From assembly GCF_016123485.1 (NCBI RefSeq), contig NZ_JADCKQ010000010.1, positions 1 to 64,000 on the forward strand: a stretch of DNA of 64,000 nucleotides, given 5' to 3'. The notes under the pieces are model-generated. The model searched no databases and was not told the origin of the DNA. It was given only the letters and a program-made list of their open reading frames with translations. The position numbers and the translations under genes were made by a program. The DNA is from Halocynthiibacter styelae (GTDB taxonomy: Bacteria > Pseudomonadota > Alphaproteobacteria > Rhodobacterales > Rhodobacteraceae). Position 1 is the first letter of the stretch; every line of letters starts with the position of its first letter. This document shows, piece by piece, positions 43,388 through 51,965 of this stretch.

Positions 43388-43933
43388 ATGCGTATGAATG
43401 TGGATGACAAAGAACTTGCGCTGGCGGCAGCTGGTGGGGACGGACAGGCCTTCGGGGTTTTGCTGCGGCGGCACTACGACCGGCTGTTTGCCCTGTGCTT
43501 TCGTCTGACGGGAACGCAGGCAGATGCAGAAGACCTGACCCAGGACATCTGCGCGGCCCTGCCTGCCAAGCTTGCCGCGTTCCGGGGGGATGCGAAATTC
43601 ACCACCTGGCTGTATCGTGTGGCGGTGAATGCCTCGTATGATCGCCGCCGTCGCCAACAGACCCATGCCCGCCATGCGGAAGGCTGGGGTGACTGGGAGG
43701 TGAACCGGCAGGAAACGATCCGTGAAGAGGCCGACGCAAAGGACTGGCTGGCTGAGGCCATGACATCCCTGCCGCAGGATCTGCGTGATACGCTTGCCCT
43801 GACCATGGATCAGGATATGACCCAGGCCCAGGCCGCAGAGGTTCTGGGCGTGACCGAGGGCACCGTTAGCTGGCGGATTTCCGAGGTCAAGAAGCGCCTG
43901 AAATCCCTGCATGAAAAGGAGGCGGACTCATGA
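43388..43933 (+). CDS. ECF-type RNA polymerase sigma factor
   Basis: 181 aa. Sigma region 2 (LLRRHYDRLFALCFRLTGTQADAEDLTQDICAALPAKLAAFRGDAKFTTWLYRVAVNASYDRRR) and region 4 (EAMTSLPQDLRDTLALTMDQDMTQAQAAEVLGVTEGTVSWRISEVKKRLK) are complete, with no region 1.1 or 3, so it is an extracytoplasmic-function sigma factor. The stop overlaps the next gene's start (ATGA, 43930-43933), so it is coupled to the vWA protein, whose N-terminus looks like an anti-sigma factor. No separate anti-sigma gene is present. Confidence 0.93.
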   Translation: MRMNVDDKELALAAAGGDGQAFGVLLRRHYDRLFALCFRLTGTQADAEDLTQDICAALPAKLAAFRGDAKFTTWLYRVAVNASYDRRRRQQTHARHAEGWGDWEVNRQETIREEADAKDWLAEAMTSLPQDLRDTLALTMDQDMTQAQAAEVLGVTEGTVSWRISEVKKRLKSLHEKEADS

Positions 43934-45885
43934 GTGATGAATTTGATCTGGACAAGCTGACGTCTGCGATGAATGCAGCGACACCCGCACATGATGCTGA
44001 AAAGCGCGACGCGAATATCGCGCTGGCGACTGCGAATTTCGAAAAACTTCACGCATCCCGCCAGGGATCCGCGCCTGACGCGCGTCCTAATCCTGAAGCC
44101 GCCCGAAAACCGGGCCTTATTTCAGGAGTACGTGAGATGTTTAAGAAACTGACAACCAAAGGCGTTCTTGCCGCGACAACGTCCATCGCAACCCTTGGCG
44201 TCGCGATGATCGTGGTGCTGCCGACAATGTATAAAACGGACCCGGGTGGGCTACGTGTGGCAGAAAGCACAGCCCTGGTTGAGGTTGCCGCAGAAGCAGA
44301 GCCACTGGGCATCGTGGCGACAGAGGGAATTGCGCTCGCAGATGATGCAGTGCAACCGTCGGTGCAGGCTCAGGAATTGTTCCAAGGGAGCCCCCTTTCA
44401 TTTGCGCCACCGCAGGCCCGACGTGGTCTTGCCACCCATGACGCCATTGCGCCGGGCGTGCCGCAGCCGGACATCATGCCTCTGCCTGAAAGCAACACCG
44501 AAACTTTCGCCAATGAAGCCCCCAATCCCCTGAAGATCACCACAGAGGAACCTGTTTCCACCTTCTCAATTGACGTGGATACGGCCTCTTATGCCATCGT
44601 GCGATCCTCCCTGATGCAGGGCTATCTGCCCCCGGCTGAGGCCGTGCGGGCTGAGGAAATGATCAACTATTTTCCCTATGATTACACGCAGCCCCTGGAT
44701 GATCAGCCCTTTGCCACCACGGTAACCGTGACAGACACCCCCTGGAACGCGGGCACGCAGCTTGTGCATATCGGTATTCAGGGTGAACTGCCCCTGGTTG
44801 CGGAACGTCCACCGCTGAACCTTGTCTTTCTGATTGATACATCGGGTTCTATGAGCAGCCCCGATAAACTGCCGCTTCTGGTGCAAAGCTTCCGCCTGAT
44901 GTTGTCAGAGCTGCGTGCTGAAGACAGCGTGGCGATTGTCACCTATGCTGGCAGCGCCGGGCAGGTTCTGGAACCAACCCCGGCCAGTGAAACCGCAACC
45001 ATCATGAATGCGCTGACCAATCTGGACGCGGGTGGTTCCACCGCCGGCCAGGCCGGATTGCAGCAGGCTTATCAGGTGGCGGAAGGCATGATGGAAGATG
45101 GCGAGATTTCCCGCGTGATCCTGGCAACAGATGGTGATTTCAATGTTGGCCTGTCTGATCCCGACGCCCTGAAAACCTATATCGCGGACAAACGTGAAAG
45201 CGGCACTTATCTGTCAGTCCTGGGCTTCGGGCGCGGCAATCTTAATGATGCGACCATGCAGGCGCTGGCACAGAACGGCAATGGCACTGCCTCTTATATC
45301 GACACCTTGCAAGAGGCACAGAAAGTGCTGGTCGATCAGCTGTCCGGCGCTCTGTTCCCAATTGCCAATGATGTGAAGATCCAGATGGAATTCAACCCGG
45401 CAGAAATCGCGGAATATCGCCTGATCGGCTATGAAACCCGTGCCCTGCGTCGTGAAGATTTCAACAATGACGCGGTGGATGCCGGGGAAATTGGCGCTGG
45501 CCATCGGGTGACCGCGATTTATGAAGTCACACCTGTCGGATCAGATGCGGTTCTGAATGAACCGCTGCGCTATGCCTCTGATGAACTGGCTGAAGGTAAC
45601 GGCGAACTCGGCTTTCTCCGCCTGCGCTATAAGAACCCGGGTGAGGACATTAGTAATCTGATCGAAACCCCGGTTCTGACGAGTGTATCTGAGACAGGGG
45701 CAGAGGCAGGTTTTGCCATCGCCATGGCCGGATTTGCACAACTTCTGCAAGGGTCCGATTATCTGGGCGATTGGGGTTATGATCAGGCGATTGACCTGGC
45801 GAACGCAAACCGGGGCGCAGATGAATTCGGCTATCGCAGTGATGCAGTGCGTCTGATGCGCCTGGCGCAAAGCCTGTCACAATAA
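43930..45885 (+). CDS. Anti-sigma-like, membrane-anchored von Willebrand A (YfbK-like) protein
   Basis: 651 aa. Residues 1-77 are acidic and helical (LDKLTSAMNAATPAHDAEKRDANIALATANFEKL), like a cytoplasmic anti-sigma region. A membrane segment at about 78-98 (VLAATTSIATLGVAMIVVLPTM) follows. Outside, a YfbK-type N-terminal domain (EPVSTFSIDVDTASYAIVRSSLMQGYLPP..AVRAEEMINYFPYDYTQP) leads into a vWA domain with DTSGSMSS (MIDAS), and ATDGDFNVGL. The C-terminus is a DUF3520-like part. This fits a sensor-regulator that holds the ECF sigma factor and senses an envelope signal, but the signal is unknown. Confidence 0.85.
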   Translation: MSDEFDLDKLTSAMNAATPAHDAEKRDANIALATANFEKLHASRQGSAPDARPNPEAARKPGLISGVREMFKKLTTKGVLAATTSIATLGVAMIVVLPTMYKTDPGGLRVAESTALVEVAAEAEPLGIVATEGIALADDAVQPSVQAQELFQGSPLSFAPPQARRGLATHDAIAPGVPQPDIMPLPESNTETFANEAPNPLKITTEEPVSTFSIDVDTASYAIVRSSLMQGYLPPAEAVRAEEMINYFPYDYTQPLDDQPFATTVTVTDTPWNAGTQLVHIGIQGELPLVAERPPLNLVFLIDTSGSMSSPDKLPLLVQSFRLMLSELRAEDSVAIVTYAGSAGQVLEPTPASETATIMNALTNLDAGGSTAGQAGLQQAYQVAEGMMEDGEISRVILATDGDFNVGLSDPDALKTYIADKRESGTYLSVLGFGRGNLNDATMQALAQNGNGTASYIDTLQEAQKVLVDQLSGALFPIANDVKIQMEFNPAEIAEYRLIGYETRALRREDFNNDAVDAGEIGAGHRVTAIYEVTPVGSDAVLNEPLRYASDELAEGNGELGFLRLRYKNPGEDISNLIETPVLTSVSETGAEAGFAIAMAGFAQLLQGSDYLGDWGYDQAIDLANANRGADEFGYRSDAVRLMRLAQSLSQ

Positions 45886-45923
45886 GGGAAGTTGGGCGCC
45901 GGGGGAAACCTTCCGGCGTTTCC

Positions 45924-46277
45924 TTATTCGGGCAGTGAAACGGCGATTCTTTCCGTGCCCCAGCCTTCGGTCAAGGTTTTTGCCCGGATGTAAACCTCCG
46001 CCAAATGGTTTGGGATCTGAACGCCCGAAAGACTGCGTGTGAAGGGTTGTTCATTCACATGGGGGTGATGCAGAACCCGCGTGCCCAGCACATTGCCATC
46101 CGCATCTTCAATCCGCCAGCCATCGGCGTAATCCTCCCAGCCGGTATCCCCGTGGCGCAGGGTTACGCTGAAGCGGAAGTTGTCCGAACCCTTCTGTATT
46201 TCAACATGTTCAACACGCGCCTCATCGGCGAAGGCGGGCAAGGACAGGGCGAAAAGGGCGGGTATAATATAGCGCAT
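45924..46277 (-). CDS. Small exported protein of unknown function
   Basis: 117 aa. Signal peptide RYIIPALFALSLPAFA (cleavage near residue 17). The mature part is a single small beta-domain (ARVEHVEIQKGSDNFRFSVTLRHGDTGWEDYADGWRIEDADGNVLGTRVLHHPHVNEQPFTRSL) of a type seen as conserved hypothetical in Rhodobacterales; it resembles exported proteins with hydrogen-bonded beta-sandwich layout. Probably periplasmic. ATG 46277 was chosen because it gives the signal peptide. Confidence 0.75.
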   Translation of the reverse strand: MRYIIPALFALSLPAFADEARVEHVEIQKGSDNFRFSVTLRHGDTGWEDYADGWRIEDADGNVLGTRVLHHPHVNEQPFTRSLSGVQIPNHLAEVYIRAKTLTEGWGTERIAVSLPE

Positions 46278-46325
46278 TATGGCGTCTCCTTCAGGCATGA
46301 AACCTGCCCTGGGGCAGATGATTTG

Positions 46326-46373
46326 ACCAATCACTTGCATGTGATTTTAAATTGGTTATATTATTTTACCAAT
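46326..46373. promoter_or_regulatory. Candidate operator array upstream of glcDEF
   Basis: Three half-sites of ACCAAT/ATTGGT occur: ACCAAT at 46326-46331, ATTGGT at 46351-46356 and ACCAAT at 46368-46373. The first two face each other and enclose a second inverted repeat, ATCAC...GTGAT (46330-46334 and 46340-46344). GntR-family regulators of glycolate oxidase (GlcC type) bind GGT-N3-ACC-type palindromes, so this is a likely control region; spacing is not classical. Confidence 0.45.
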
Positions 46374-46395
46374 CGCCACTTCGGAAGGAACAGCT

Positions 46396-47853
46396 ATGCA
46401 GATGCCCCAGCCCGACGCCAGGGTTCTCGCGCGCAAAGACCGCATTATCGCCCGCCTGCGTTCCGCCCTTCCCAATTGCCCGGTGATTTCTGATCCGCGC
46501 GAGTTGCATGCCTATGAATGTGACGCGCTGACGGCCTATCGCTGCCCGCCCATGTGTGTGGTCCTGCCCGGCAGCACGGAAGAGGTCTCTGCCGCGCTGC
46601 GTATCTGCCATGAAGAACAGGCGCCCGTTGTGCCGCGTGGGGCTGGTACTTCGCTTGCCGGTGGGGCGTTGCCCACCGCTGATTCTGTGATCATTGGCGT
46701 GGCCCGCCTGAACCGATTTCTCGAAACCGACTACACCAACCGTTTCATCCGCGTGCAAACCGGCGTGACCAATCTTTCGGTCACAGGGCAGGTGCAGGAA
46801 GACGGGTTCTTTTATGCCCCCGATCCTTCCAGCCAGCTTGCCTGTGCAATTGCAGGCAATATCGCGATGAATTCCGGCGGGGCGCATTGTCTGAAATACG
46901 GCGTGACCACCAATAACCTGCTGGGCGTCACCATGGTGATGATGGATGGTGAGGTTGTGGAAATCGGCGGGGAATACCCCGATGCCGGGGGCGGGCTGAA
47001 CCTGCTGGGCCTGATCTGTGGATCGGAAGGACAGCTTGGCATTGTGACCGAGGCCACCCTGCGGATCCTGCATGCGCCTGAGGGCGCACGACCTGTGATG
47101 ATCGGCTTTGACAGCAATGAAGTCGCCGGGGAATGTGTGTCAGATATTATCCGCGCGGGCATTCTGCCGGTTGCGATCGAATTCATGGACCGCCCCTGCA
47201 TCCGCGCCTGTGAAGCCTTTGCCAAGGCGGGCTACCCCGATGTGGAAGCCCTTCTGATTGTTGAGGTCGAAGGATCGGAGGATGAGATAAATCATCAGCT
47301 TTCCCTGATCAAAGACATCGCGATGAAACACAACCCGGCTGAGTTCCGTGAAAGCACATCAAGCGAGGAAAGTGCCGCGATCTGGCTGGGCCGCAAATCC
47401 GCATTCGGCGCTATGGGCCAGATCAATGATTACATGTGTCTGGATGGCACGATCCCTGTGTCAGAACTGCCTTACGTTTTGCGCCGTATCGGTGAGATGA
47501 GCAAAGATTACGGTCTGGATGTGGCCAATGTTTTCCATGCGGGTGATGGCAATATGCACCCGCTGATCCTGTTTGATGCGAATAAGCCCGGGGATCTGGA
47601 GCTGTGCGAAGAGTTCGGCGCAGATATCCTGAAATTATGTGTCGAAGTCGGGGGATGCCTGACCGGGGAACATGGGGTGGGCGTTGAGAAACGTGACCTG
47701 ATGGATCATCAGTATGCGCCCGTTGATATTGAGGCGCAGTTGCGTGTGAAGGATGTGTTTGATCCTGCCTGGCTTCTGAACAGCGCGAAGGTTTTTCCGC
47801 TGGCGCATACTGAAAACCGTCGCAAGGGGGCTCTGCCCCCGTCAGCAAGCTGA
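46396..47853 (+). CDS. glcD: Glycolate oxidase subunit GlcD
   Basis: 485 aa FAD-linked oxidase. FAD-binding PCMH domain: PMCVVLPGSTEEVSAALRICHEEQAPVVPRGAGTSLAGGALPT, GNIAMNSGGAHCLKYGVTTNNLLG and GSEGQLGIVTEATLR, then the C-terminal cap (ANVFHAGDGNMHPLILFD and TGEHGVGVEKRDLM). It oxidises glycolate to glyoxylate with GlcE and GlcF at the inner membrane. GGAAGGA precedes ATG 46396. First gene of the glcDEF operon. Confidence 0.97.
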   Translation: MQMPQPDARVLARKDRIIARLRSALPNCPVISDPRELHAYECDALTAYRCPPMCVVLPGSTEEVSAALRICHEEQAPVVPRGAGTSLAGGALPTADSVIIGVARLNRFLETDYTNRFIRVQTGVTNLSVTGQVQEDGFFYAPDPSSQLACAIAGNIAMNSGGAHCLKYGVTTNNLLGVTMVMMDGEVVEIGGEYPDAGGGLNLLGLICGSEGQLGIVTEATLRILHAPEGARPVMIGFDSNEVAGECVSDIIRAGILPVAIEFMDRPCIRACEAFAKAGYPDVEALLIVEVEGSEDEINHQLSLIKDIAMKHNPAEFRESTSSEESAAIWLGRKSAFGAMGQINDYMCLDGTIPVSELPYVLRRIGEMSKDYGLDVANVFHAGDGNMHPLILFDANKPGDLELCEEFGADILKLCVEVGGCLTGEHGVGVEKRDLMDHQYAPVDIEAQLRVKDVFDPAWLLNSAKVFPLAHTENRRKGALPPSAS

Positions 47854-47885
47854 CTCCCCCGGAGTATTTCTGGAAAGATGAAAAG

Positions 47886-49076
47886 ATGAAGCCAACAAGC
47901 GAAACAGAACTTGCTGAGATGATCCGGGCCGCTGATGGCCCCCTGTGTATCCAGGGGGCTGGTACACGTGACCTGTCCTGTGATGGCGACGTGTTGGACG
48001 CCACTGGTCTGTCGGGCGTGACGCTATATGACCCCGGCGCGCTGACATTGGTGGCGGGTGCAGGCACGACCCTGACAGAAGTGGAAAATCTGCTGGCAAA
48101 GGAAGGCCAGCGCCTGGCGTTTGAACCACGCCGCCTGAATGCTCTGCTTGGCAGTGCGGGTGAAACCACCCTGGGCGGGATCGTGGCAACCAACAGTGCG
48201 GGCCCTGCGCGGATTGGCCTAGGCAATTGCGCAGATCATCTTCTGGGCGTGCGGTTTGTCAATGGTCGGGGTGAGATCGTGAAAAACGGCGGCCGCGTGA
48301 TGAAAAATGTCACGGGCTATGATCTGGTCAAGCTCATGGCGGGCAGTCACGGTACGCTTGGCGTGCTGACCGAGGTATCTCTGAAGGTTCTGCCAAAGCC
48401 GGAAACTGAAGCAACGCTTGCGATTAATGCGGGTGGGCTTAAGGGGCTATCAGCAATGACAACTGCATTGGCCAGTCCTTATGAAGTTACGGGGGCGTCC
48501 TTGTTGGATGGCAAGGTATATCTGAGGATTGAGGGGTTTACGGACTCAGTCGATTACAGATGCCGAAAGTTGAAAACGATTGTAGGCGCAATTGCGGATG
48601 TTGCGCTGCTCGAAGCTGAGGCTTCTTGTGGCCTTTGGAAGGATGTTTGCAACATCAAGCCGCTGCAGCACTGCGAATATGTATGGAAGATGAACATGAA
48701 GCCAACCGCTATATTTAGCGGATTTTTGGCAGCTGCAAGTCAGGTATTTAAGTTCGAAACTATGTTGGATTACAGCGGTGGGCAGTGCTGGATCGGGATG
48801 ACTTCAGATCAGGCAATGTTTGCTGCTGCTGAGGTCTCCGGGGTTACGCCACAGGATGGGGCAGTCGGGTTTCATCAGAGCATGCAGGAAGCTGTCTCTG
48901 ATGAGACTGTGAATGAAGGAGGAGGTGGTGATGTGCAGTTCATTAAAGCGCCTGAAAGCATATGGCCTCTGGTTTCCCGTTTCCAGCCACAATCATCCGC
49001 CCTTGCCAGAATACAATCCGGGCTGCGGGCGCAGTTTGATCCGCGCGGTATTCTGAACGCGGGGCTGATGGGATAA
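47886..49076 (+). CDS. glcE: Glycolate oxidase subunit GlcE
   Basis: 396 aa, FAD-binding subunit related to GlcD. LCIQGAGTRDLS, LTLVAGAGTTLTEVENLLAKEGQRLAFEPRRL, LGGIVATNSAGPARIGLGNCADHLLGVRFVNGRGEIVKNGGRVMKNVTGYDLVKLMAGSHGTLGVLTEVSLKVLPKPE are typical, and ILNAGLMG closes the protein. The central part (about 48430-48960) has lower GC and other codon preference than the rest, hinting at gene conversion or local divergence. It is 32 bp after glcD and 3 bp before glcF. Confidence 0.93.
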   Translation: MKPTSETELAEMIRAADGPLCIQGAGTRDLSCDGDVLDATGLSGVTLYDPGALTLVAGAGTTLTEVENLLAKEGQRLAFEPRRLNALLGSAGETTLGGIVATNSAGPARIGLGNCADHLLGVRFVNGRGEIVKNGGRVMKNVTGYDLVKLMAGSHGTLGVLTEVSLKVLPKPETEATLAINAGGLKGLSAMTTALASPYEVTGASLLDGKVYLRIEGFTDSVDYRCRKLKTIVGAIADVALLEAEASCGLWKDVCNIKPLQHCEYVWKMNMKPTAIFSGFLAAASQVFKFETMLDYSGGQCWIGMTSDQAMFAAAEVSGVTPQDGAVGFHQSMQEAVSDETVNEGGGGDVQFIKAPESIWPLVSRFQPQSSALARIQSGLRAQFDPRGILNAGLMG

Positions 49077-49079
49077 ATC

Positions 49080-50423
49080 ATGCAGACATTCTTCACCGAA
49101 AAACAGCTTGAAAACCCGGCAACGGAACGCGCCAATGAAATCTTACGCGCCTGTGTGCATTGTGGGTTTTGCACCGCGACATGCCCGACCTATCAGGTGC
49201 TGGGGGATGAGTTGGACAGCCCGCGCGGGCGGATCTATCTGATCAAGGATATGCTGGAGAATGAGCGTAAGCCCGACGCGAAAACCGTGCAGCATATTGA
49301 TCGCTGCCTGTCTTGTCTGGCCTGCATGTCCACCTGTCCGTCCGGCGTACATTACATGCATCTGATTGACCATGCTCGCGCCTATGTTGAGGAAAACTAC
49401 AAACGCCCCCTGATGGAACGCATATTGCGCCGGGTGCTGGCGATGATCCTGCCTTATCCCGGGCGTTTTCGTCTGGCACTGCTGGGCGCGAAAATCGCCC
49501 GGCCTCTGGCGCAGTTTATGCCCGATCCGCGTTTGAAGGCGATGCTGGAAATGGCCCCGAAACATATCCCACCGGTCAGCCGCAATGATGATCCGCAGGT
49601 GTTTGCCCCGCAAGCTGCGCGTAAAATGCGCGTCGCCCTGATGACCGGCTGCGCACAAAAGGCCCTGAATACCGACATCAATGACGCGACCATCCGCCTG
49701 CTGCGCCGTCTGGGCTGTGAAGTTGTGATTGCCGACGGGCAGGGGTGCTGTGGCGCGCTGACCCATCATATGGGGCGCGAAGATGACAGTCACAAAGCGG
49801 CGGCCCGCAATATTAATGCCTTCCTGGATGAGGACAGCAAAGCGCCGCTGGATGCGATCGTGATCAACACCTCGGGCTGCGGCACGACGGTTAAGGATTA
49901 CGGTCATATGTTCCGCAACAGTGACATGGCTGATAAGGCGGCCCGGGTTTCGGATCTTGCCATGGATGTGTCCGAAGTCCTGATGAAACTGGATCTGCCT
50001 GCAATGGACGTGGATCACCCGGCATTGGGTATGAAGGTTGGCTATCACGCGGCCTGTTCCCTGCAACACGGGCAAAAGATCAAAACCTTCCCGAAAACCC
50101 TGCTGAAAAACGCGGGTTTCACTGTGGCAGAACCGCGTGATTCTCATCTTTGTTGCGGGTCTGCGGGCACCTATAACCTGATGCAGCCGGAAATTTCGGG
50201 GCAGTTGAAGGCACGTAAGTTGCAGACTCTTGAGGAAATTCAGCCTCAGGTGATCTCTGCCGGTAACATTGGCTGCATGATGCAAATCGGCTCTGGTGCG
50301 AAGGTGCCGGTTGCGCATACTGTTGAGCTGCTTGACTGGGCGACCGGTGGCCCTGTGCCGCCATCTGTTCTGTCAACGCAGTCCGGCGGTGTGCCCCAGC
50401 CCGAGGTGCCCCGTCTGCGGTAA
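49080..50423 (+). CDS. glcF: Glycolate oxidase iron-sulfur subunit GlcF
   Basis: 447 aa. Two 4Fe-4S motifs: CVHCGFCTATCPTYQ and CLSCLACMSTCPSG. Two CCG domains follow: TSGCGTTVKDYGHMF (first), HAACSLQHGQK and HLCCGSAGTYNLMQPEIS (second), and the GNIGCMMQI block. It passes electrons from GlcD/E to the quinone pool. It starts 3 bp after glcE. Confidence 0.96.
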   Translation: MQTFFTEKQLENPATERANEILRACVHCGFCTATCPTYQVLGDELDSPRGRIYLIKDMLENERKPDAKTVQHIDRCLSCLACMSTCPSGVHYMHLIDHARAYVEENYKRPLMERILRRVLAMILPYPGRFRLALLGAKIARPLAQFMPDPRLKAMLEMAPKHIPPVSRNDDPQVFAPQAARKMRVALMTGCAQKALNTDINDATIRLLRRLGCEVVIADGQGCCGALTHHMGREDDSHKAAARNINAFLDEDSKAPLDAIVINTSGCGTTVKDYGHMFRNSDMADKAARVSDLAMDVSEVLMKLDLPAMDVDHPALGMKVGYHAACSLQHGQKIKTFPKTLLKNAGFTVAEPRDSHLCCGSAGTYNLMQPEISGQLKARKLQTLEEIQPQVISAGNIGCMMQIGSGAKVPVAHTVELLDWATGGPVPPSVLSTQSGGVPQPEVPRLR

Positions 50424-50436
50424 TGCAGGAGCAGGT

Positions 50437-51261
50437 ATGCGGTTTTTCACTGGTGTCCTTTTGGCCCTTTCTCTTTGCGCTGGCGCGGTCAGCGCACAGG
50501 ACAGTTCGGCCACACCATCAGAACTGCGCACCCTGCAGACCGGGTTTGACGTGCGTGGGCTTAGTGGGATCGGGCGGCTGAATATCGACAACCGGATCAT
50601 GTGTTCCGGGTCGCTGATTGCCGATGATCTGGTCCTGACCGCCGCCCATTGCCTGTTTGATCCGGAAAGCGGCCAGCCTTTTGAACCGGCTGACATTGAA
50701 TTCCTGGCGGATCTGCGCCTGGGCCGGCCTTCCGCCACCCGGCATGCCAGCCATATTGCTTTGTTGCCGGAATATAGCCCTGGTGCAGCGGATCGGTTGC
50801 AGATCGAACATGACATTGCGCTTTTGCAACTGAACAGTCCGATCCAAAGTTTCACAATCTCGCCCTTCGCGCTTGGGCAAAGCCCCGGTCCTGGTGAGGA
50901 TGTCGGGATCATATCCTATGCCAAAAATCGCGCCGAAAGCCCTGCTTTGCAGGACCGCTGCCATGTGACAGCCCGCGAAGGCCTGGCCCTGATCCTGACT
51001 TGTACGGTTGATTCGGGGTCTTCCGGTGCGCCGGTTCTGCAGATCGAAGATGGGGTCGCGACAGTGGTTTCTGTTGTTTCCGCGCTGGGAGAGCTGGAAA
51101 ATCAGAAGGTCGCGATTACCACTGTGCTTGATGGCCGCGTGGAACTTCTGATGGCCGAGATCGAAGCTCTGCCGCCTTCCACGTCGCGTGGCACACGTCG
51201 CCTGATTCAGATCACCCCGGATCAGCCCGACAGTGGCGGGGCAAGATTTCTGCGCCCCTGA
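50437..51261 (+). CDS. Secreted trypsin-like serine protease
   Basis: 274 aa with a signal peptide (FFTGVLLALSLCAGAVSA, cleavage near residue 20). The S1 triad is His71 (LTAAHCLF), Asp126 (EHDIALLQL) and Ser196 (DSGSSGAPV), with the usual Asp-Ser-Gly surroundings. Two cysteine pairs are plausible (CSGSL...HC and C in DRCHV...LTC). It would work in the periplasm or outside. ATG 50437 was chosen for the signal peptide; the frame upstream is an extension of no similarity. Confidence 0.9.
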   Translation: MRFFTGVLLALSLCAGAVSAQDSSATPSELRTLQTGFDVRGLSGIGRLNIDNRIMCSGSLIADDLVLTAAHCLFDPESGQPFEPADIEFLADLRLGRPSATRHASHIALLPEYSPGAADRLQIEHDIALLQLNSPIQSFTISPFALGQSPGPGEDVGIISYAKNRAESPALQDRCHVTAREGLALILTCTVDSGSSGAPVLQIEDGVATVVSVVSALGELENQKVAITTVLDGRVELLMAEIEALPPSTSRGTRRLIQITPDQPDSGGARFLRP

Positions 51262-51277
51262 ACTGTGATAAACGGGT

Positions 51278-51303
51278 CTTGAAACCCGGAAAATCCATCA
51301 TAT
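51278..51303 (+). promoter_or_regulatory. Candidate heat-shock (RpoH-like) promoter of the second hsp20
   Basis: CTTGAAA (51278-51284) matches the -35 box of RpoH promoters, and CATCATAT (51296-51303) is a plausible -10. CTTGAAA is also the loop of a short CGGGT/ACCCG hairpin that could be a terminator of the protease gene, so this call is uncertain. Confidence 0.4.
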
Positions 51304-51305
51304 GT

Positions 51306-51397
51306 CGATAACAACCGGGCGCCACATCGGGTCCGGTTTCACCATGGTCCGTCCATTCGGAGGGCCGCCAATGTTATCGCTATGAAAGGGTAACCCT
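51306..51397 (+). promoter_or_regulatory. Structured 5' leader of hsp20, possible RNA thermometer
   Basis: CGATAAC (51306-51312) and GTTATCG (51373-51379) can close a long stem enclosing about 60 nt. Immediately before the ATG (51398) the SD bases AGGG (51387-51390) pair with CCCT (51394-51397) across TAA, a hairpin that masks the ribosome binding site. This is what an RNA thermometer of the ROSE or fourU class does, but the sequence does not match either class closely. Confidence 0.45.
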
Positions 51398-51850
51398 ATG
51401 AGAGCTTTTGATCTTTCCCCGCTGTACCGTGCCTCTGTTGGCTTCGACCAGATCGCTGACATGATGGATCGGGTGGTCAGCAAAGACGCCGCTCAGCCGT
51501 CTTACCCGCCTTACAATATCGAAAAGACCGACGATGACGCTTACCGGATTTCCCTGGCCGTGGCCGGGTTCGCGGAAGATGAACTGTCCGTCGAAGTCCG
51601 TGAAAACGCCCTGATCGTCTCTGCCCGCAAATCGCAGGAAGACGACGAACGCACCTGGCTGCACCGTGGCATCGCCAACCGCGCCTTTGAACGCCGCTTC
51701 CACCTGGCCGATCACGTGCGCGTGCTTGGGGCCAGCCATGAAAACGGCATGCTGCACATTGAACTGGCCCGCGAAGTGCCAGAGGCCCTGAAACCGCGCC
51801 GCGTTGAAATTACGTCAACGGCCCATCCCGTGCTCGAAGCGGCTGAATAA
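51398..51850 (+). CDS. Small heat shock protein (Hsp20/IbpA family), second copy
   Basis: 150 aa. Alpha-crystallin domain about 38-130 (YPPYNIEKTDDDAYRISLAVAGFAEDELSVEVRENALIVSARK; HENGMLHIELAREVPEALKPRRVEI). It is a paralogue of the protein at 28300; both start with a hydrophobic SPLYRASVGFDQIADMMD-like helix. Predicted cytoplasmic holdase. Its leader carries an SD-masking hairpin; the ORF is followed by a terminator. Confidence 0.95.
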   Translation: MRAFDLSPLYRASVGFDQIADMMDRVVSKDAAQPSYPPYNIEKTDDDAYRISLAVAGFAEDELSVEVRENALIVSARKSQEDDERTWLHRGIANRAFERRFHLADHVRVLGASHENGMLHIELAREVPEALKPRRVEITSTAHPVLEAAE

Positions 51851-51879
51851 TCTCCCCCGAACACCTCCCGTGTTCTGTC

Positions 51880-51908
51880 AGGCGTGCCCTTTGGGGCGCG
51901 CCTTTTTT
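51880..51908 (+). terminator. Terminator after the second hsp20
   Basis: 10-bp stem (51880-51889 with 51894-51903, one G-T pair), loop TTTG, followed by six T. Confidence 0.85.
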
Positions 51909-51965
51909 GTGTCGTTGCAATTTTCGGATCACAAAGGCAGAAAGACAAAAAACGGAGTGCGCCTC

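Noticed and set aside
49143-50318. 391-codon minus-strand frame antisense to glcF
   Set aside because: Shadow of glcF, histidine- and arginine-rich as expected from antisense reading.
51271-51290. CTTGAAA as a certain heat-shock promoter
   Set aside because: It sits in the loop of a CGGGT/ACCCG hairpin, so it could belong to a terminator; kept only as a candidate.
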